Assembly (NCBI GenBank): GCA_966211335.1
Contig: CBIHNF010000001.1
Span: forward strand, 1,984,001 to 2,048,000
DNA length: 64,000 nt
Direction of reading: 5' to 3'
DNA from: JAPWJZ01 sp966211335
GTDB lineage: Bacteria; Pseudomonadota; Alphaproteobacteria; Micavibrionales; UBA2020
Positions within the stretch are counted from its first letter, which is position 1. Every line of letters starts with the position of its first letter. Made by a program: the position numbers and the translations under genes. Below the pieces are notes generated by a model that made no database searches, was not told the origin of the DNA, and worked only from the letters and a program-made list of their open reading frames with translations. Positions 53,897-62,234 of this stretch are shown piece by piece.

Positions 53897-54215
53897 AAAC
53901 TATTCTGTTCGCAGATTAGGATACTTGATAGTAGATGAGTAGGAACTGTTCTATGAGGATGATGTGGATTATTAATAGGTTGTAGACGACAAGAATGCTC
54001 GTTATAAATAACTTGAAAACTTGCACATACTCTTACACACTTTGAACCAGTGAAAATTAATACTATTAGATATCAATAGGATAGAAACCACATGCTAGTC
54101 TTGAAAACTAGCGTAGGCGCAAGCTTACCGTGGGTTCGAATCCCACCCCTTCCGCCATTATTTTCAATGCCTGCGCCGCCACCGGCGCATACATCAGGAA
54201 GGCCTCATCACCCCC
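53865..54215. other. Gene-free right edge of the island and flank
   Basis: AT-rich sequence to 54094 with no open frame of note, then the displaced tRNA fragment, then 58 bases of flank. A hairpin TGCGCCG-N4-CGGCGCA (54172-54189) follows the fragment; before insertion it would have stood just downstream of the tRNA-Ser gene. No integrase remnant seen. Confidence 0.6.
54095..54157 (+). repeat. Displaced 3' fragment of tRNA-Ser (right att site)
   Basis: Exact copy of 43774-43836: 3' side of the anticodon arm, variable arm, T-arm, acceptor 3' strand and CCA. It lacks the 5' acceptor strand and D-arm, so it cannot form a tRNA. It marks the right end of the island. Confidence 0.95.
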
Positions 54216-55751
54216 ATGACCAGCCTCCGTCTTATTCTGGGTGATCAGCTGAGCCTGTCGATGTCCAGCCTTGAACAGGCCGCGCCAAGCGACGTTATAT
54301 TGATGTGCGAAGTGATGGAGGAGGCAACCTACGTCAAGCACCATCCGAAGAAAATTGCTTTCCTCTTCTCGGCCATGCGGCACTTCGCAGGCGAGCTGCG
54401 GGCCGCTGGATTTAACGTCCACTACGTGAAGCTCGATGACGCCGGCAATACCGGCAGCTTTGAAAATGAAGTCCGCCGCGCACTGGCCGGTACGAAAGCC
54501 GAGCGGTTGATCGTGACCGAGCCCGGCGAATACCGGCTGCGGCTTATTTTCGATGGCTGGAAGGAAAGCCTTGGCGTCGATGTTCATATTTTAACCGACA
54601 CGCGCTTTCTCTGCCGTATTTCCGAGTTCCGGGCATGGGCGGAAAACCGCCAGCAATTGCGGATGGAATATTTTTACCGCGAAATGCGCAAACGATACGC
54701 GATACTTATGGAGGCCGATGGTACGCCCGCCGGCGGCCAGTGGAACTTCGACAAAGAAAACCGCAAGTTTCCGGGCAGGTTGCTGCCCTATCCGAAGCGC
54801 ATCAGCCATGCCAAAGACCAGATTACGATGGATGTCCTGAATCTCGTCGAAGAACGGTTCCCCCATCACTTCGGAAAGCTACGGCCGTTTCATTATGCCG
54901 TGACGCGTGAACAGGCGCTAACCGAGCTGGATCATTTCATCATCCACCTGCTGCCAAATTTCGGCGACTATCAGGATGCCATGGTTGCAGGCGAGCCTTA
55001 TCTTTATCACTCCCTGATATCTTCCTACCTCAACGCAGGCCTGCTGCTGCCGCTGGAAATATGCCAGCGCGCTGAAAAAGCATATCGGGACGACAAAGCC
55101 CCACTTAATGCCGTCGAAGGTTTTATCCGCCAAATTCTGGGATGGCGGGAATATGTGCGGGGTATTTACTGGCTGCACATGCCGCAATACGGCGAGATGA
55201 ACTATCTGGGCGCGACCGCAAACCTGCCCGAGTTCTACTGGACGGCCGAAACCAAAATGTCCTGCGTGGCGGAGGCCGTGCGCCACACGCGGGATCACGC
55301 CTATTCCCACCATATCCAACGCCTTATGGTCACGGGTAATTTTGCCATGCTGGCGGGGATTGATGTCAAACAGGTTCAGGAATGGTACCTCGCCGTCTAT
55401 AGTGATGCTTACGAATGGGTCGAAATGCCGAATACGCTTGGCATGGCCCTGTTCGGCGACGGCGGCATCATGGGCAGCAAGCCCTATGCCGCGAGCGGAA
55501 AATACATCAACAAAATGAGCAATTTTTGCGACGGCTGCGCGTATGACCCCAATGAGCTGACCGCCGAGAATGCCTGCCCCTTCAACGCGCTATATTGGGA
55601 TTTCATGGCGCGTCATCGCGACAAGTTGAAGCAAAACCAGCGCCTGCCTTATGTTTTCTCAACCTGGGACAAGTTTGGCGCGGAAAAGCAAAAGGCGATC
55701 AAGGACAAATCCGCGCAAATCCTCGAAAATATGAAGAATAACCGGCTCTAA
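54216..55751 (+). CDS. (6-4) photolyase / cryptochrome of the FeS-BCP (PhrB) type
   Basis: 511 residues. Light-driven repair of pyrimidine (6-4) photoproducts, or light sensing, with FAD and an iron-sulfur cluster. The N-terminal alpha/beta domain begins LRLILGDQLS. The C-terminal FAD domain contains FIRQILGWREYVRG and YSHHIQRLMVTGNFAML. Cys350, Cys438, Cys441 and Cys454 form the cluster pattern (SCVAEA, FCDGC, ACPF) and coincide with the positions I recall for Agrobacterium PhrB. It is native chromosome just outside the island. Convergent with the SDR gene. Confidence 0.94.
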   Translation: MTSLRLILGDQLSLSMSSLEQAAPSDVILMCEVMEEATYVKHHPKKIAFLFSAMRHFAGELRAAGFNVHYVKLDDAGNTGSFENEVRRALAGTKAERLIVTEPGEYRLRLIFDGWKESLGVDVHILTDTRFLCRISEFRAWAENRQQLRMEYFYREMRKRYAILMEADGTPAGGQWNFDKENRKFPGRLLPYPKRISHAKDQITMDVLNLVEERFPHHFGKLRPFHYAVTREQALTELDHFIIHLLPNFGDYQDAMVAGEPYLYHSLISSYLNAGLLLPLEICQRAEKAYRDDKAPLNAVEGFIRQILGWREYVRGIYWLHMPQYGEMNYLGATANLPEFYWTAETKMSCVAEAVRHTRDHAYSHHIQRLMVTGNFAMLAGIDVKQVQEWYLAVYSDAYEWVEMPNTLGMALFGDGGIMGSKPYAASGKYINKMSNFCDGCAYDPNELTAENACPFNALYWDFMARHRDKLKQNQRLPYVFSTWDKFGAEKQKAIKDKSAQILENMKNNRL

Positions 55752-55760
55752 ATGTCAGCT

Positions 55761-56492
55761 TCAACCCCTCGGGCGAAGCGTACTGCGACCACCGTCGAGA
55801 TGGATGACCTGCCCCGTAATCCAGCTGGAATCTGGCCCCAACAGAAAGGCTGCCAAAGCGGCGGCGTCATCGGGCGTACCCAGTCGCGGGATGGGGTGCA
55901 TCTTTTCAATCGCTTCCTTCATGACGGCCGAAGACGTCAAGGGCTTGGCGATCGCTGTATCTGTCAGGCTGGGCGCAATCGCGTTGACGCGGACAGATCC
56001 TGCCCATTCTGCGGCGAGAGCGGCTGTTAAACCCTCGATGGCTCCCTTCGCCGTGCTGATGACAGTATGGTTGCCAAAGCCCTGCTGCACCGCGATGGAC
56101 GAGAATAGAACGACGCTGCCCTTGCCCGCCTTCAAAGATTTTTCAAGCATCTTCAATGAGCGGATGGCACCAAGGACGTTGATTTCATAGGCACGCAGAT
56201 AGTCGGCGTCATTTGCGGCCTTGAGAGGAAGAAGATCGATGGAGCCGATGCAATAGGCAAGTCCCGCCAAGCCCTCCCCTCCGGAAAAATCAGCGATTGC
56301 CGCTGCGATGCTTTGCGGGTCCGTCACATCCATGGCACGCATTTCGATGCCGGATGATTTAAGCGCTTGAGACGCATTCTCGGGATGTCTCATGGTCACC
56401 ACGGGCCGCTTTCCCTGCGACAACAGCTTCAAGGAAAGAGCTTCGCCAATACCGCCATTGCCGCCCATAACGATAAATTTTTCTTCCGACAT
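55761..56492 (-). CDS. Atypical short-chain dehydrogenase/reductase
   Basis: 243 residues from the ATG at 56492 (alternatives at 56504 and 56579). Rossmann start FIVMGGNGGIGEAL (glycine motif without the usual Thr), NVLGAIRSLKML, VVLFSSIAVQQGFGNH, and C-terminal SWITGQVIHLDGG. In the catalytic segment HTVISTAKGAIEGL the lysine is kept but the tyrosine four residues before it is isoleucine, so the standard SDR mechanism is unlikely. It may bind NAD(P) without classic redox activity or use another acid. Convergent with the photolyase gene. Confidence 0.85.
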   Translation of the reverse strand: MSEEKFIVMGGNGGIGEALSLKLLSQGKRPVVTMRHPENASQALKSSGIEMRAMDVTDPQSIAAAIADFSGGEGLAGLAYCIGSIDLLPLKAANDADYLRAYEINVLGAIRSLKMLEKSLKAGKGSVVLFSSIAVQQGFGNHTVISTAKGAIEGLTAALAAEWAGSVRVNAIAPSLTDTAIAKPLTSSAVMKEAIEKMHPIPRLGTPDDAAALAAFLLGPDSSWITGQVIHLDGGRSTLRPRG

Positions 56493-56600
56493 TTGACGAC
56501 CCATGAAAATTTTAAAAAACACTGTGGCAAGATGTGGGAAATGAATGTGCGAAATCAAGTACCTCAAGACAAATAACACATATGCCGCGCTTCTTTCTCT

Positions 56601-56614
56601 GTTACGCAGGTAAC
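56601..56614. promoter_or_regulatory. Inverted repeat in the SDR / peptide-dus divergent region
   Basis: GTTAC-GCAG-GTAAC, a perfect 5-bp inverted repeat upstream of a candidate plus-strand promoter. It is placed to act on either divergent gene. Confidence 0.35.
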
Positions 56615-56630
56615 AATATGGTTAAACATC

Positions 56631-56659
56631 TTGCGAATTATGGCTTAATCTTGGACAAT
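56631..56659 (+). promoter_or_regulatory. Candidate promoter of the peptide-dus operon
   Basis: TTGCGA (56631-56636), 17-base spacer, GACAAT (56654-56659). It lies about 46 bases before the small exported peptide gene. Confidence 0.45.
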
Positions 56660-56705
56660 TGCCGCTTTCCAGACTCTACGCTGGAGATCATGACGAGAGT
56701 TTAAC

Positions 56706-56819
56706 ATGTTGAAAGCAATTTTCCTTCTGGGAGCTTTTTCGCTGGTGCCAACGGGTGCCTTCGCGCAAAGCGCGCAGGAGTTTGCCTATGAACCGCCGCC
56801 CTCCTCCAGCGGGGAATGA
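56706..56819 (+). CDS. 37-residue exported peptide upstream of dus
   Basis: ATG at 56706 with GAGAG upstream. The first 20 residues (MLKAIFLLGAFSLVPTGAFA) are a good signal peptide with cleavage at AFA-Q, leaving a 17-residue mature peptide rich in Pro and Ser (EPPPSSSGE). It stops 3 bases before the dus ATG. Either a true tiny secreted peptide or a leader gene for dus; I do not recognise it. Confidence 0.5.
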   Translation: MLKAIFLLGAFSLVPTGAFAQSAQEFAYEPPPSSSGE

Positions 56820-56822
56820 CAC

Positions 56823-57800
56823 ATGGCAATTGCAATTGGCAACCTGACGATCGACGACAATGTCTTCCTCGCGCCCATGACAGGCGTGACGGATCTGCCG
56901 TTCCGCAGGCTGGTCAAAAAATTCGGTGCCGGTCTCGTCTTCTCGGAAATGATTGCCAGCCGCCTGATGATTGATGAATACAAAGGTTCATCAAAAGCCT
57001 CCGCGAGTTATATTGAAGAATTCCCGATGGCGGTACAACTTGCCGGCTGCGAGCCGGAGGTGATGGCGGAAGCCGCACGCATCAACACCGGCCGCGGTGC
57101 CGCGCTGATTGATATCAATTTCGGCTGCCCTGTCAAAAAGGTTATCAACAGGCTGGCGGGCTCCGCATTGATGCGCGAAGAAGGCCTTGCGGCTGAAATT
57201 ATGGCGGCAACCGTCAGGGCCGCCGACGTGCCGGTCAGCGTCAAGATGCGCCTGGGCTGGGACGAATTTTCCCTCAATGCACCGAAGCTGGCAAAAATGG
57301 CCGAAGACGCCGGCGTTAAAATGATTACCATTCACGGCCGCACCCGTTGCCAGATGTACAAAGGCAATGCGGACTGGGCCGCAGTCCGAGCGGTGAAGGA
57401 CGCGGTAAAAATCCCCGTGTTGGTCAATGGCGATATTACAACGCCGCAGCAGGCGGAAGAGGCCTTGCGCACTTCCGGTGCCGATGGTGTCATGGTGGCG
57501 CGTGGTTCCTACGGCCGCCCCTGGATTATCCGGCGGATCGCCGATTATTTTAAAACCGGCAAGGACACCCCTGCCCCCGCGCCCCAGCAGCTCCTGTCGA
57601 CAATCCTTGAACATTACGATGCGATGCTGAGCCATTACGGCACTCATAACGGCGTGCTGATCGCGCGCAAGCATATCGGCTGGTATTGCGGGGAGTTGCC
57701 GGAGTTTTATACCGTCCGCTCGGATATCAACCAAAGCGCCGACCCCGAAGCTGTCAAACAGATGCTGACGGATTATTTTGACCGCTATATGGCCGCATGA
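56823..57800 (+). CDS. dusB: tRNA-dihydrouridine synthase (DusB-like)
   Basis: 325 residues. Flavin enzyme that reduces uridines in the tRNA D-loop. N-terminal FLAPMTGVTDLPFRRL, SEMIASRLM, the catalytic-cysteine motif INFGCPVKKV, phosphate-binding VNGDITTPQQA and GVMVARGSYGRPW. The helical RNA-binding end is present. DusB is the best match by start and layout. A GNAT gene follows 12 bases after. Confidence 0.93.
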   Translation: MAIAIGNLTIDDNVFLAPMTGVTDLPFRRLVKKFGAGLVFSEMIASRLMIDEYKGSSKASASYIEEFPMAVQLAGCEPEVMAEAARINTGRGAALIDINFGCPVKKVINRLAGSALMREEGLAAEIMAATVRAADVPVSVKMRLGWDEFSLNAPKLAKMAEDAGVKMITIHGRTRCQMYKGNADWAAVRAVKDAVKIPVLVNGDITTPQQAEEALRTSGADGVMVARGSYGRPWIIRRIADYFKTGKDTPAPAPQQLLSTILEHYDAMLSHYGTHNGVLIARKHIGWYCGELPEFYTVRSDINQSADPEAVKQMLTDYFDRYMAA

Positions 57801-57812
57801 AGGAGTGCCACC

Positions 57813-58091
57813 GTGAACGATGTTTTTAAGAATAACGATGCGTCCAAACGCTATGAACTGATGGTCGGCGAAAGCGTCGCCTTCGCCAATTACCGGCTGG
57901 CCGATGGGGTCTTGTTTATCGATTATGTCGAAGCGCCACATGAACTGCGAGGTACCGGCGCTGCGGGGCGGCTGATGGCGCATGTGATGACCGAAGTCAA
58001 AAACAAGGGCTGGAAAGTCGTGCCCGTTTGCGGTTATGCCGCCGCCTGGCTGAATAAACACAAAGAATACGCGGGTTATATCGCCGTGTAA
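57813..58091 (+). CDS. Small GNAT-type N-acetyltransferase (YjdJ-like)
   Basis: 92 residues from a GTG at 57813 with AAGGAG 8 bases ahead. Single compact GNAT domain: VLFIDYVEAPHELRGTGAAG (acetyl-CoA loop R-G-T-G-A-A-G), then PVCGYAAAWLNKHKEY. This mini-GNAT class (Gtn/YjdJ) acts on unknown substrates. It is read after dus and its end overlaps the convergent GreA/B-like gene by 16 bases. Confidence 0.87.
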   Translation: MNDVFKNNDASKRYELMVGESVAFANYRLADGVLFIDYVEAPHELRGTGAAGRLMAHVMTEVKNKGWKVVPVCGYAAAWLNKHKEYAGYIAV

Positions 58092-58561
58092 TCCGGCAGG
58101 CCGATATCTACAATTTCCGCCTCGCCCTGCGGTAGTTCGATCACATCGCCGATGCTGTGCCCAAGAAGCAGCCTTGCCATAGGTGACAGGTAAGACACGC
58201 GCCCTTTCGCTGCATCGGCCTCATCAATACCTGTGATGCAAAAGCTGCGCTTTGTGTTTTTCAATTGCAGGGTTACGCAGTGCCCGAAACGAACTTCGGC
58301 AGCCGAAGGTGAGTGCACGACAAGTTCTGCGGTGGATCTCCGCGCTGTCCAATATTTCAGGTCTCGCATCACTTGCGCGAGAATGGTTTTATCATCCTTC
58401 CCCTGCTCAGCACTATATAGCGCCCGCAACCTTTCAAGCTCCTCATCCATCAATTGAAGGCCGCGGGGTGTCACGAGGTTTCGCTCCGGGCTAATCGGTC
58501 GCTCGGGCAAATCTTCCGGCGCATTAGCGCCCGCGTCTTCTGTTATAAATGCCCTACTCAT
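58076..58561 (-). CDS. GreA/GreB-family transcription elongation factor-like protein
   Basis: 161 residues. Starts MSRAFITEDAG and has PERPISPERNLVTPRGLQLM, as in the alphaproteobacterial GreAB-like proteins, then a helical pair shorter than a full GreA coiled coil, and a C-terminal FKBP-like domain (YLSPMARLLLGHSIGDVIEL). It binds RNA polymerase's secondary channel in the family. Anti-pausing activity is not certain with the short coiled coil. Confidence 0.86.
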   Translation of the reverse strand: MSRAFITEDAGANAPEDLPERPISPERNLVTPRGLQLMDEELERLRALYSAEQGKDDKTILAQVMRDLKYWTARRSTAELVVHSPSAAEVRFGHCVTLQLKNTKRSFCITGIDEADAAKGRVSYLSPMARLLLGHSIGDVIELPQGEAEIVDIGLPDYTAI

Positions 58562-58615
58562 TTTCTTCCTTTATCTTTTCTTGCCATAATTAGCATGACT
58601 TGCTATGGTTTTTAA

Positions 58616-59098
58616 ATGAGAATCGTTCTTGCCTCCACCAGCGCCGTCAAACTGTCCGCCTGCCGCGAAGCATTTGGTAACGCGGCCGATATCATTGTTG
58701 TCAAAGCATCTTCCGGCATCAGCGAACAGCCGATGAACGCTGAAACGCTCACGGGGGCCTTTAACCGCCTACGCGACGCCAAGGCGCAGGTTCCGGATGC
58801 CGACCTTTATATCAGCGTTGAAAACGGTCTCTTCGAGGAAAACGGCAAATTTATCGACCGGCCTGTCATTGTGATTGCGCGCAAAAACGGCGCGCCGGAA
58901 ACCACTTTCGGCGAAGGCGTCGAATTCCCCAGCGAATGCGTCGAAGAAACCCGCCTGCGCGGCTTTGACAAGTGGACCGTCGGTAAGGTCATGCAGGAAA
59001 AAGGTCTTGTCGCCCAGCATGACGACCCGCATGTCGAACTTGCAGGCAAGAGCCGGAAAAGCCTGCTGGTCGACGCTATAAAACAGGCTCTCCGCTAA
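58616..59098 (+). CDS. DUF84-family inosine/xanthosine triphosphatase-like protein (YjjX type)
   Basis: 160 residues. Starts VLASTSAVKLSACREAF, then SGISEQPMNAETLTGAFNR and ISVENGLFEE, matching the YjjX fold related to Ham1/Maf. Members hydrolyse non-canonical purine triphosphates (ITP, XTP) and so protect DNA and RNA. Cytoplasmic. The AsmA gene begins 23 bases after its stop. Confidence 0.87.
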   Translation: MRIVLASTSAVKLSACREAFGNAADIIVVKASSGISEQPMNAETLTGAFNRLRDAKAQVPDADLYISVENGLFEENGKFIDRPVIVIARKNGAPETTFGEGVEFPSECVEETRLRGFDKWTVGKVMQEKGLVAQHDDPHVELAGKSRKSLLVDAIKQALR

Positions 59099-59121
59099 AG
59101 CAGGAACCTATTGCAGGGCCA

Positions 59122-61131
59122 ATGGTTGATACCATTGGCATGAAAGAAAAATTTTATAAAAACCGCAAATTTCTCAAGTGGGCCGGCGGTATCGCAGGCG
59201 GGCTTGCTATACTCGCTGTGATTTTCGTGCTGTTCTTTCCCGTCGCTTATATTGTCGGCAAGGCGACAGACAAAATCGGCGGCTCCATTGGCCGGAAGAT
59301 AACAATCGAAGGGCAATCGGATATTCACTGGCACTGGCGATATCCGCATGTGCATCTGGAAGGCATCCGCGTTTCCAACATGGATGGTGCTGGCAAACCC
59401 GAGATGCTAAACGTCGCAAAGCTGGATATGACGTTTAACCTCTGGAAGCTGCTCATTGGCCGACTGGAAATTCCCGAACTGACCATTATCAATCCGGTTC
59501 TGAACCTCGAACGTCTCGACGCCGACCACGCCAACTGGGAATTCCCCGTCGCCTCGAGCGCGAATATGGTCAAAAACGCCGCGCTGCCGCACGAACGCGG
59601 AGATGTTCCGCTCATCGGCCAGTTGCGCGTCAAGGAAGGCCACATCACCTACCGCAATGCGCCGCGCAAACTGGACATGAACCTCGATATGGACATGGCC
59701 GAAGGCGAGCAGGATGGGCCCGACCAGAACTTCTCCTTTAAGGGCACCGGCAAGCTGGAAGGCAAGGATTTCGAGCTGACGGCAACGGGCGGATCTCTCG
59801 AACTCCTGCGCGATACGTCGAAGCGCTTTCCCTTGCAGATGAAGATTGAAATCGGCAAGACTGTTTTCAGCATCGACGGCACTTTTGTCGATCCGGTGCA
59901 GCTGAAAGACCTGGATGCAAAGCTGCATATTCAAGGCCCCAGCCTTGCGGATCTTTTTTACCTGATGCACATCCCCTTCCCGCCGTCGCCCGCCTACAAG
60001 CTGGATGGCCATTTGGTCAAGCAGGACGAAAAATGGAGCTTCAGCCCGTTTGAGGGCACGGTCGGCAGCAGCGACCTTGGCGGCGATGTTGTTTACGACA
60101 ACGCGAAAGACCGGCCCATTTTGTCGGGCAAACTGCATTCCAACAAGCTTGACGTAAAAGATCTCGGCGGACTTATCGGGATTGCACCCAGCACCAAAAG
60201 CCAGACGTCCGCCAAAGGCACCTTGCTTCCGGATGTGCCAATTGACCTGACACGGCTTCGTGCCGGTGACATGGATATCGATCTTGTCGCGAAGAAGCTG
60301 GTTATTCCCGGCCTGCCCGTGACGGACATGGCGACGCACATTGATCTCAAAAGCGGTCTTCTGCGGCTCAAGCCCGTCAGCATCGGGCTTGCGGGCGGCA
60401 AAGCGGACGGCAGCCTGACCTTCGACGGGCGCAAGGAAACGCCTGACGTTACCATGGACCTCGACCTCAAGCGCCTCAGTCTTGCGCAGTTTTTTAAAGG
60501 ATCGATTTTCAAGGACTTTTCAAAAGGCTATTTCGGCGGTCACATTGACCTTTCCGGCAAAGGCACGTCCCTCGCCAAGGTACTGGCGGTCAGCAACGGC
60601 CGAATTGTCGTCATCATGGAAGGCGGCAAGATCAGCCTGCTGCTGATTGAGGCAAGCGACATCGACATTGCGCAGCTCACACCCCTGCTGCTCGGTAAGG
60701 ACAAGACGACCGATATCCGCTGCGGAGTCGGCGACTTTGTGGTGCGCAACGGTTATGTTGACTCAAAGATTTTCGTTCTCGACACGTCGGATACCAACCT
60801 CAAGGGCGACGTGAAAATGAACCTGAAGAACGAAACCATTGATGCCAGACTGAATGCAAAACCGAAAGATTCCAGCTTTCTGTCGCTGCAGTCGGATATT
60901 CTTCTGACGGGAAAGCTTAAAAAACCGTCGATCATGATCGACCCCGCCACGACCGGCGCACGCGGGGCCGCGGCTGTTGCGCTCGGTTTGCTGAACCCGC
61001 TGGCCGCGCTACTCCCCTTTATCGAGATCGGTGTCGGCAAGGACAGCAATTGTGCGAAGCTTATCAACATTGCCGAAAGCCCGCGCGGCGTGCCTGGAGA
61101 AAAACACGTCAAACAAAAAATCCATGACTAA
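59122..61131 (+). CDS. AsmA-family protein
   Basis: 669 residues from the ATG at 59122 (AGGG 4 bases ahead; a second ATG at 59140). One N-terminal membrane helix (about residues 20-45), then a long beta-rich periplasmic part made of repeated strands, typical of AsmA/TamB-type lipid-bridge proteins, and a C-terminal AsmA-like domain with DFVVRNGYVDSKIFVLDTSD and KGDVKMNLKNE. Probably concerned with phospholipid or outer-membrane homeostasis. Its stop overlaps the convergent hydroxylase gene by 4 bases. Confidence 0.88.
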   Translation: MVDTIGMKEKFYKNRKFLKWAGGIAGGLAILAVIFVLFFPVAYIVGKATDKIGGSIGRKITIEGQSDIHWHWRYPHVHLEGIRVSNMDGAGKPEMLNVAKLDMTFNLWKLLIGRLEIPELTIINPVLNLERLDADHANWEFPVASSANMVKNAALPHERGDVPLIGQLRVKEGHITYRNAPRKLDMNLDMDMAEGEQDGPDQNFSFKGTGKLEGKDFELTATGGSLELLRDTSKRFPLQMKIEIGKTVFSIDGTFVDPVQLKDLDAKLHIQGPSLADLFYLMHIPFPPSPAYKLDGHLVKQDEKWSFSPFEGTVGSSDLGGDVVYDNAKDRPILSGKLHSNKLDVKDLGGLIGIAPSTKSQTSAKGTLLPDVPIDLTRLRAGDMDIDLVAKKLVIPGLPVTDMATHIDLKSGLLRLKPVSIGLAGGKADGSLTFDGRKETPDVTMDLDLKRLSLAQFFKGSIFKDFSKGYFGGHIDLSGKGTSLAKVLAVSNGRIVVIMEGGKISLLLIEASDIDIAQLTPLLLGKDKTTDIRCGVGDFVVRNGYVDSKIFVLDTSDTNLKGDVKMNLKNETIDARLNAKPKDSSFLSLQSDILLTGKLKKPSIMIDPATTGARGAAAVALGLLNPLAALLPFIEIGVGKDSNCAKLINIAESPRGVPGEKHVKQKIHD

Positions 61132-62138
61132 CCATCAGGCGTTTGCTGCGCCCGCATTTTGCGACGTTTCGCCATGTTCACAATCTTGACGAAGGGGCTG
61201 GTCAGAAGCCCGATCGCAGTACTGTAAGACTCTTCCTCTTTCGGGTCGCCGAGGCCGAGCGTGATATTTTCGTTATCCGCCTTGGTCAGGTAAACGGAAC
61301 CAAAGACCCAGTCCCAGATAGACAGCACAGCGCCGTAATTCTTGTTATAGTGCGCGGCGTTTTCGCTGTGGTGGATCTGGTGCTGTGCGGGGCTGATAAT
61401 AAACCGCTCCGCCCAAGGCCCGAACGACAGCCAGATGTGCGAATGATGCAGGACACCGCCGAGCAGGTTAGCGAGAAAGATAAAGCCGTTCACCTTCGCC
61501 AGCACCCAGAAATTTGCGGGGCCGGAATAGTAATGCAGGAAAACAACGTCAAGCAGCGCGACGCCGAAAGAACGAATGGCGGCCGTCAGCCAGAAATCAA
61601 CGGGATGCAGCCGGTACACGGCAATTGGCGTCATGACTTTTGCGGAATGATGGACTTTGTGAAATTCCCAAAACGCAGGGACGGTATGCATCATGCGGTG
61701 ATACCAGTAATAAAAAAATTCCCCTGCCGCCAGCGCCGCCAGCGTAAACAGCACCATGATGCTGGCGCTCGCGGGCTCCGTTGTTGCCGCTGCCGGCCAA
61801 TAGGCGGACAAGGAATGCGCCGCATCTTTATAAAACTTTGTGCTGAAAATGCCGTAGTTGAACACGCTCAAAATCAGGCCGAAGTTCACCAGCGCAAGAA
61901 TACTGTCGTTGAAGGTCGAAGGATGCTGCCAGATATCCTTAGGAAACAGGTACCGCCCAAGGCCCGGCTTTTCCAGCATCCGTTCTTTACGGTATTCCCA
62001 GTAATAAACGCCGATGGCAATAATGTAATTGGAGACGAGATAGGGCCAATAGAGGCGCGCCGGCACCTGCACCATGAAAACGGTGAAACCCGCCAGCAGC
62101 ACCATCAAGAATAAAATCTGCTTCGCGTTATCGCGCAA
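61128..62138 (-). CDS. Sterol desaturase / fatty-acid hydroxylase family membrane protein
   Basis: 336 residues from a TTG at 62138; an ATG twelve codons further in is an alternative. Several membrane helices and the di-iron histidine boxes HRMMH, HKVHH and QIHHSE, with a further histidine in LHHSHIW. Family members hydroxylate or desaturate sterols, carotenoids, fatty acids or ether lipids; the substrate here is open. A candidate promoter lies 31 bases upstream. Confidence 0.9.
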   Translation of the reverse strand: MRDNAKQILFLMVLLAGFTVFMVQVPARLYWPYLVSNYIIAIGVYYWEYRKERMLEKPGLGRYLFPKDIWQHPSTFNDSILALVNFGLILSVFNYGIFSTKFYKDAAHSLSAYWPAAATTEPASASIMVLFTLAALAAGEFFYYWYHRMMHTVPAFWEFHKVHHSAKVMTPIAVYRLHPVDFWLTAAIRSFGVALLDVVFLHYYSGPANFWVLAKVNGFIFLANLLGGVLHHSHIWLSFGPWAERFIISPAQHQIHHSENAAHYNKNYGAVLSIWDWVFGSVYLTKADNENITLGLGDPKEEESYSTAIGLLTSPFVKIVNMAKRRKMRAQQTPDG

Positions 62139-62168
62139 AACCCCGCCCCCGCCCTAAACGACATATTA

Positions 62169-62197
62169 ATTATAGTATGCGGAAGACGCCAAAACAA
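62169..62197 (-). promoter_or_regulatory. Candidate promoter of the desaturase-family gene
   Basis: On the minus strand TTGTTT (62197-62192), 17-base spacer, perfect TATAAT (62174-62169). It gives a leader of about 25 bases. Confidence 0.55.
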
Positions 62198-62234
62198 GGT
62201 GAACGGCCGGCGCGGCTTTGGTAACTCTTGGAAT

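Larger units (their letters stand above)
43774..54157. mobile_element. Genomic island inserted in tRNA-Ser, carrying the kdp locus
   Basis: The region is bounded by an exact 63-bp direct repeat, 43774-43836 (inside the intact tRNA-Ser) and 54095-54157 (a tRNA fragment). The repeat begins in the anticodon stem, as in integration by tyrosine recombinases at tRNA genes. The cargo is kdpEDCBA-F, two small membrane proteins, a porin and an 82-residue protein. I find no integrase, excisionase or transposase within it, so it is either degraded or was moved by an enzyme encoded elsewhere. The end segments look AT-rich by eye (not computed). Confidence 0.82.

Noticed and set aside
43774..54157. Search for an integrase, excisionase or transposase inside the tRNA-Ser island
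   Set aside because: Every sizeable frame in the island is accounted for by kdp, porin or small-protein genes; none shows the R-H-R-Y or DDE pattern, so no recombinase is claimed.
54108..54587. Minus-strand open frame of 159 codons whose product begins far upstream and ends with a G-V-G-F-E-P-T string
   Set aside because: That string is the well-known artefact of reading a tRNA T-arm in antisense; the frame covers the tRNA fragment and the opposite strand of the photolyase gene.
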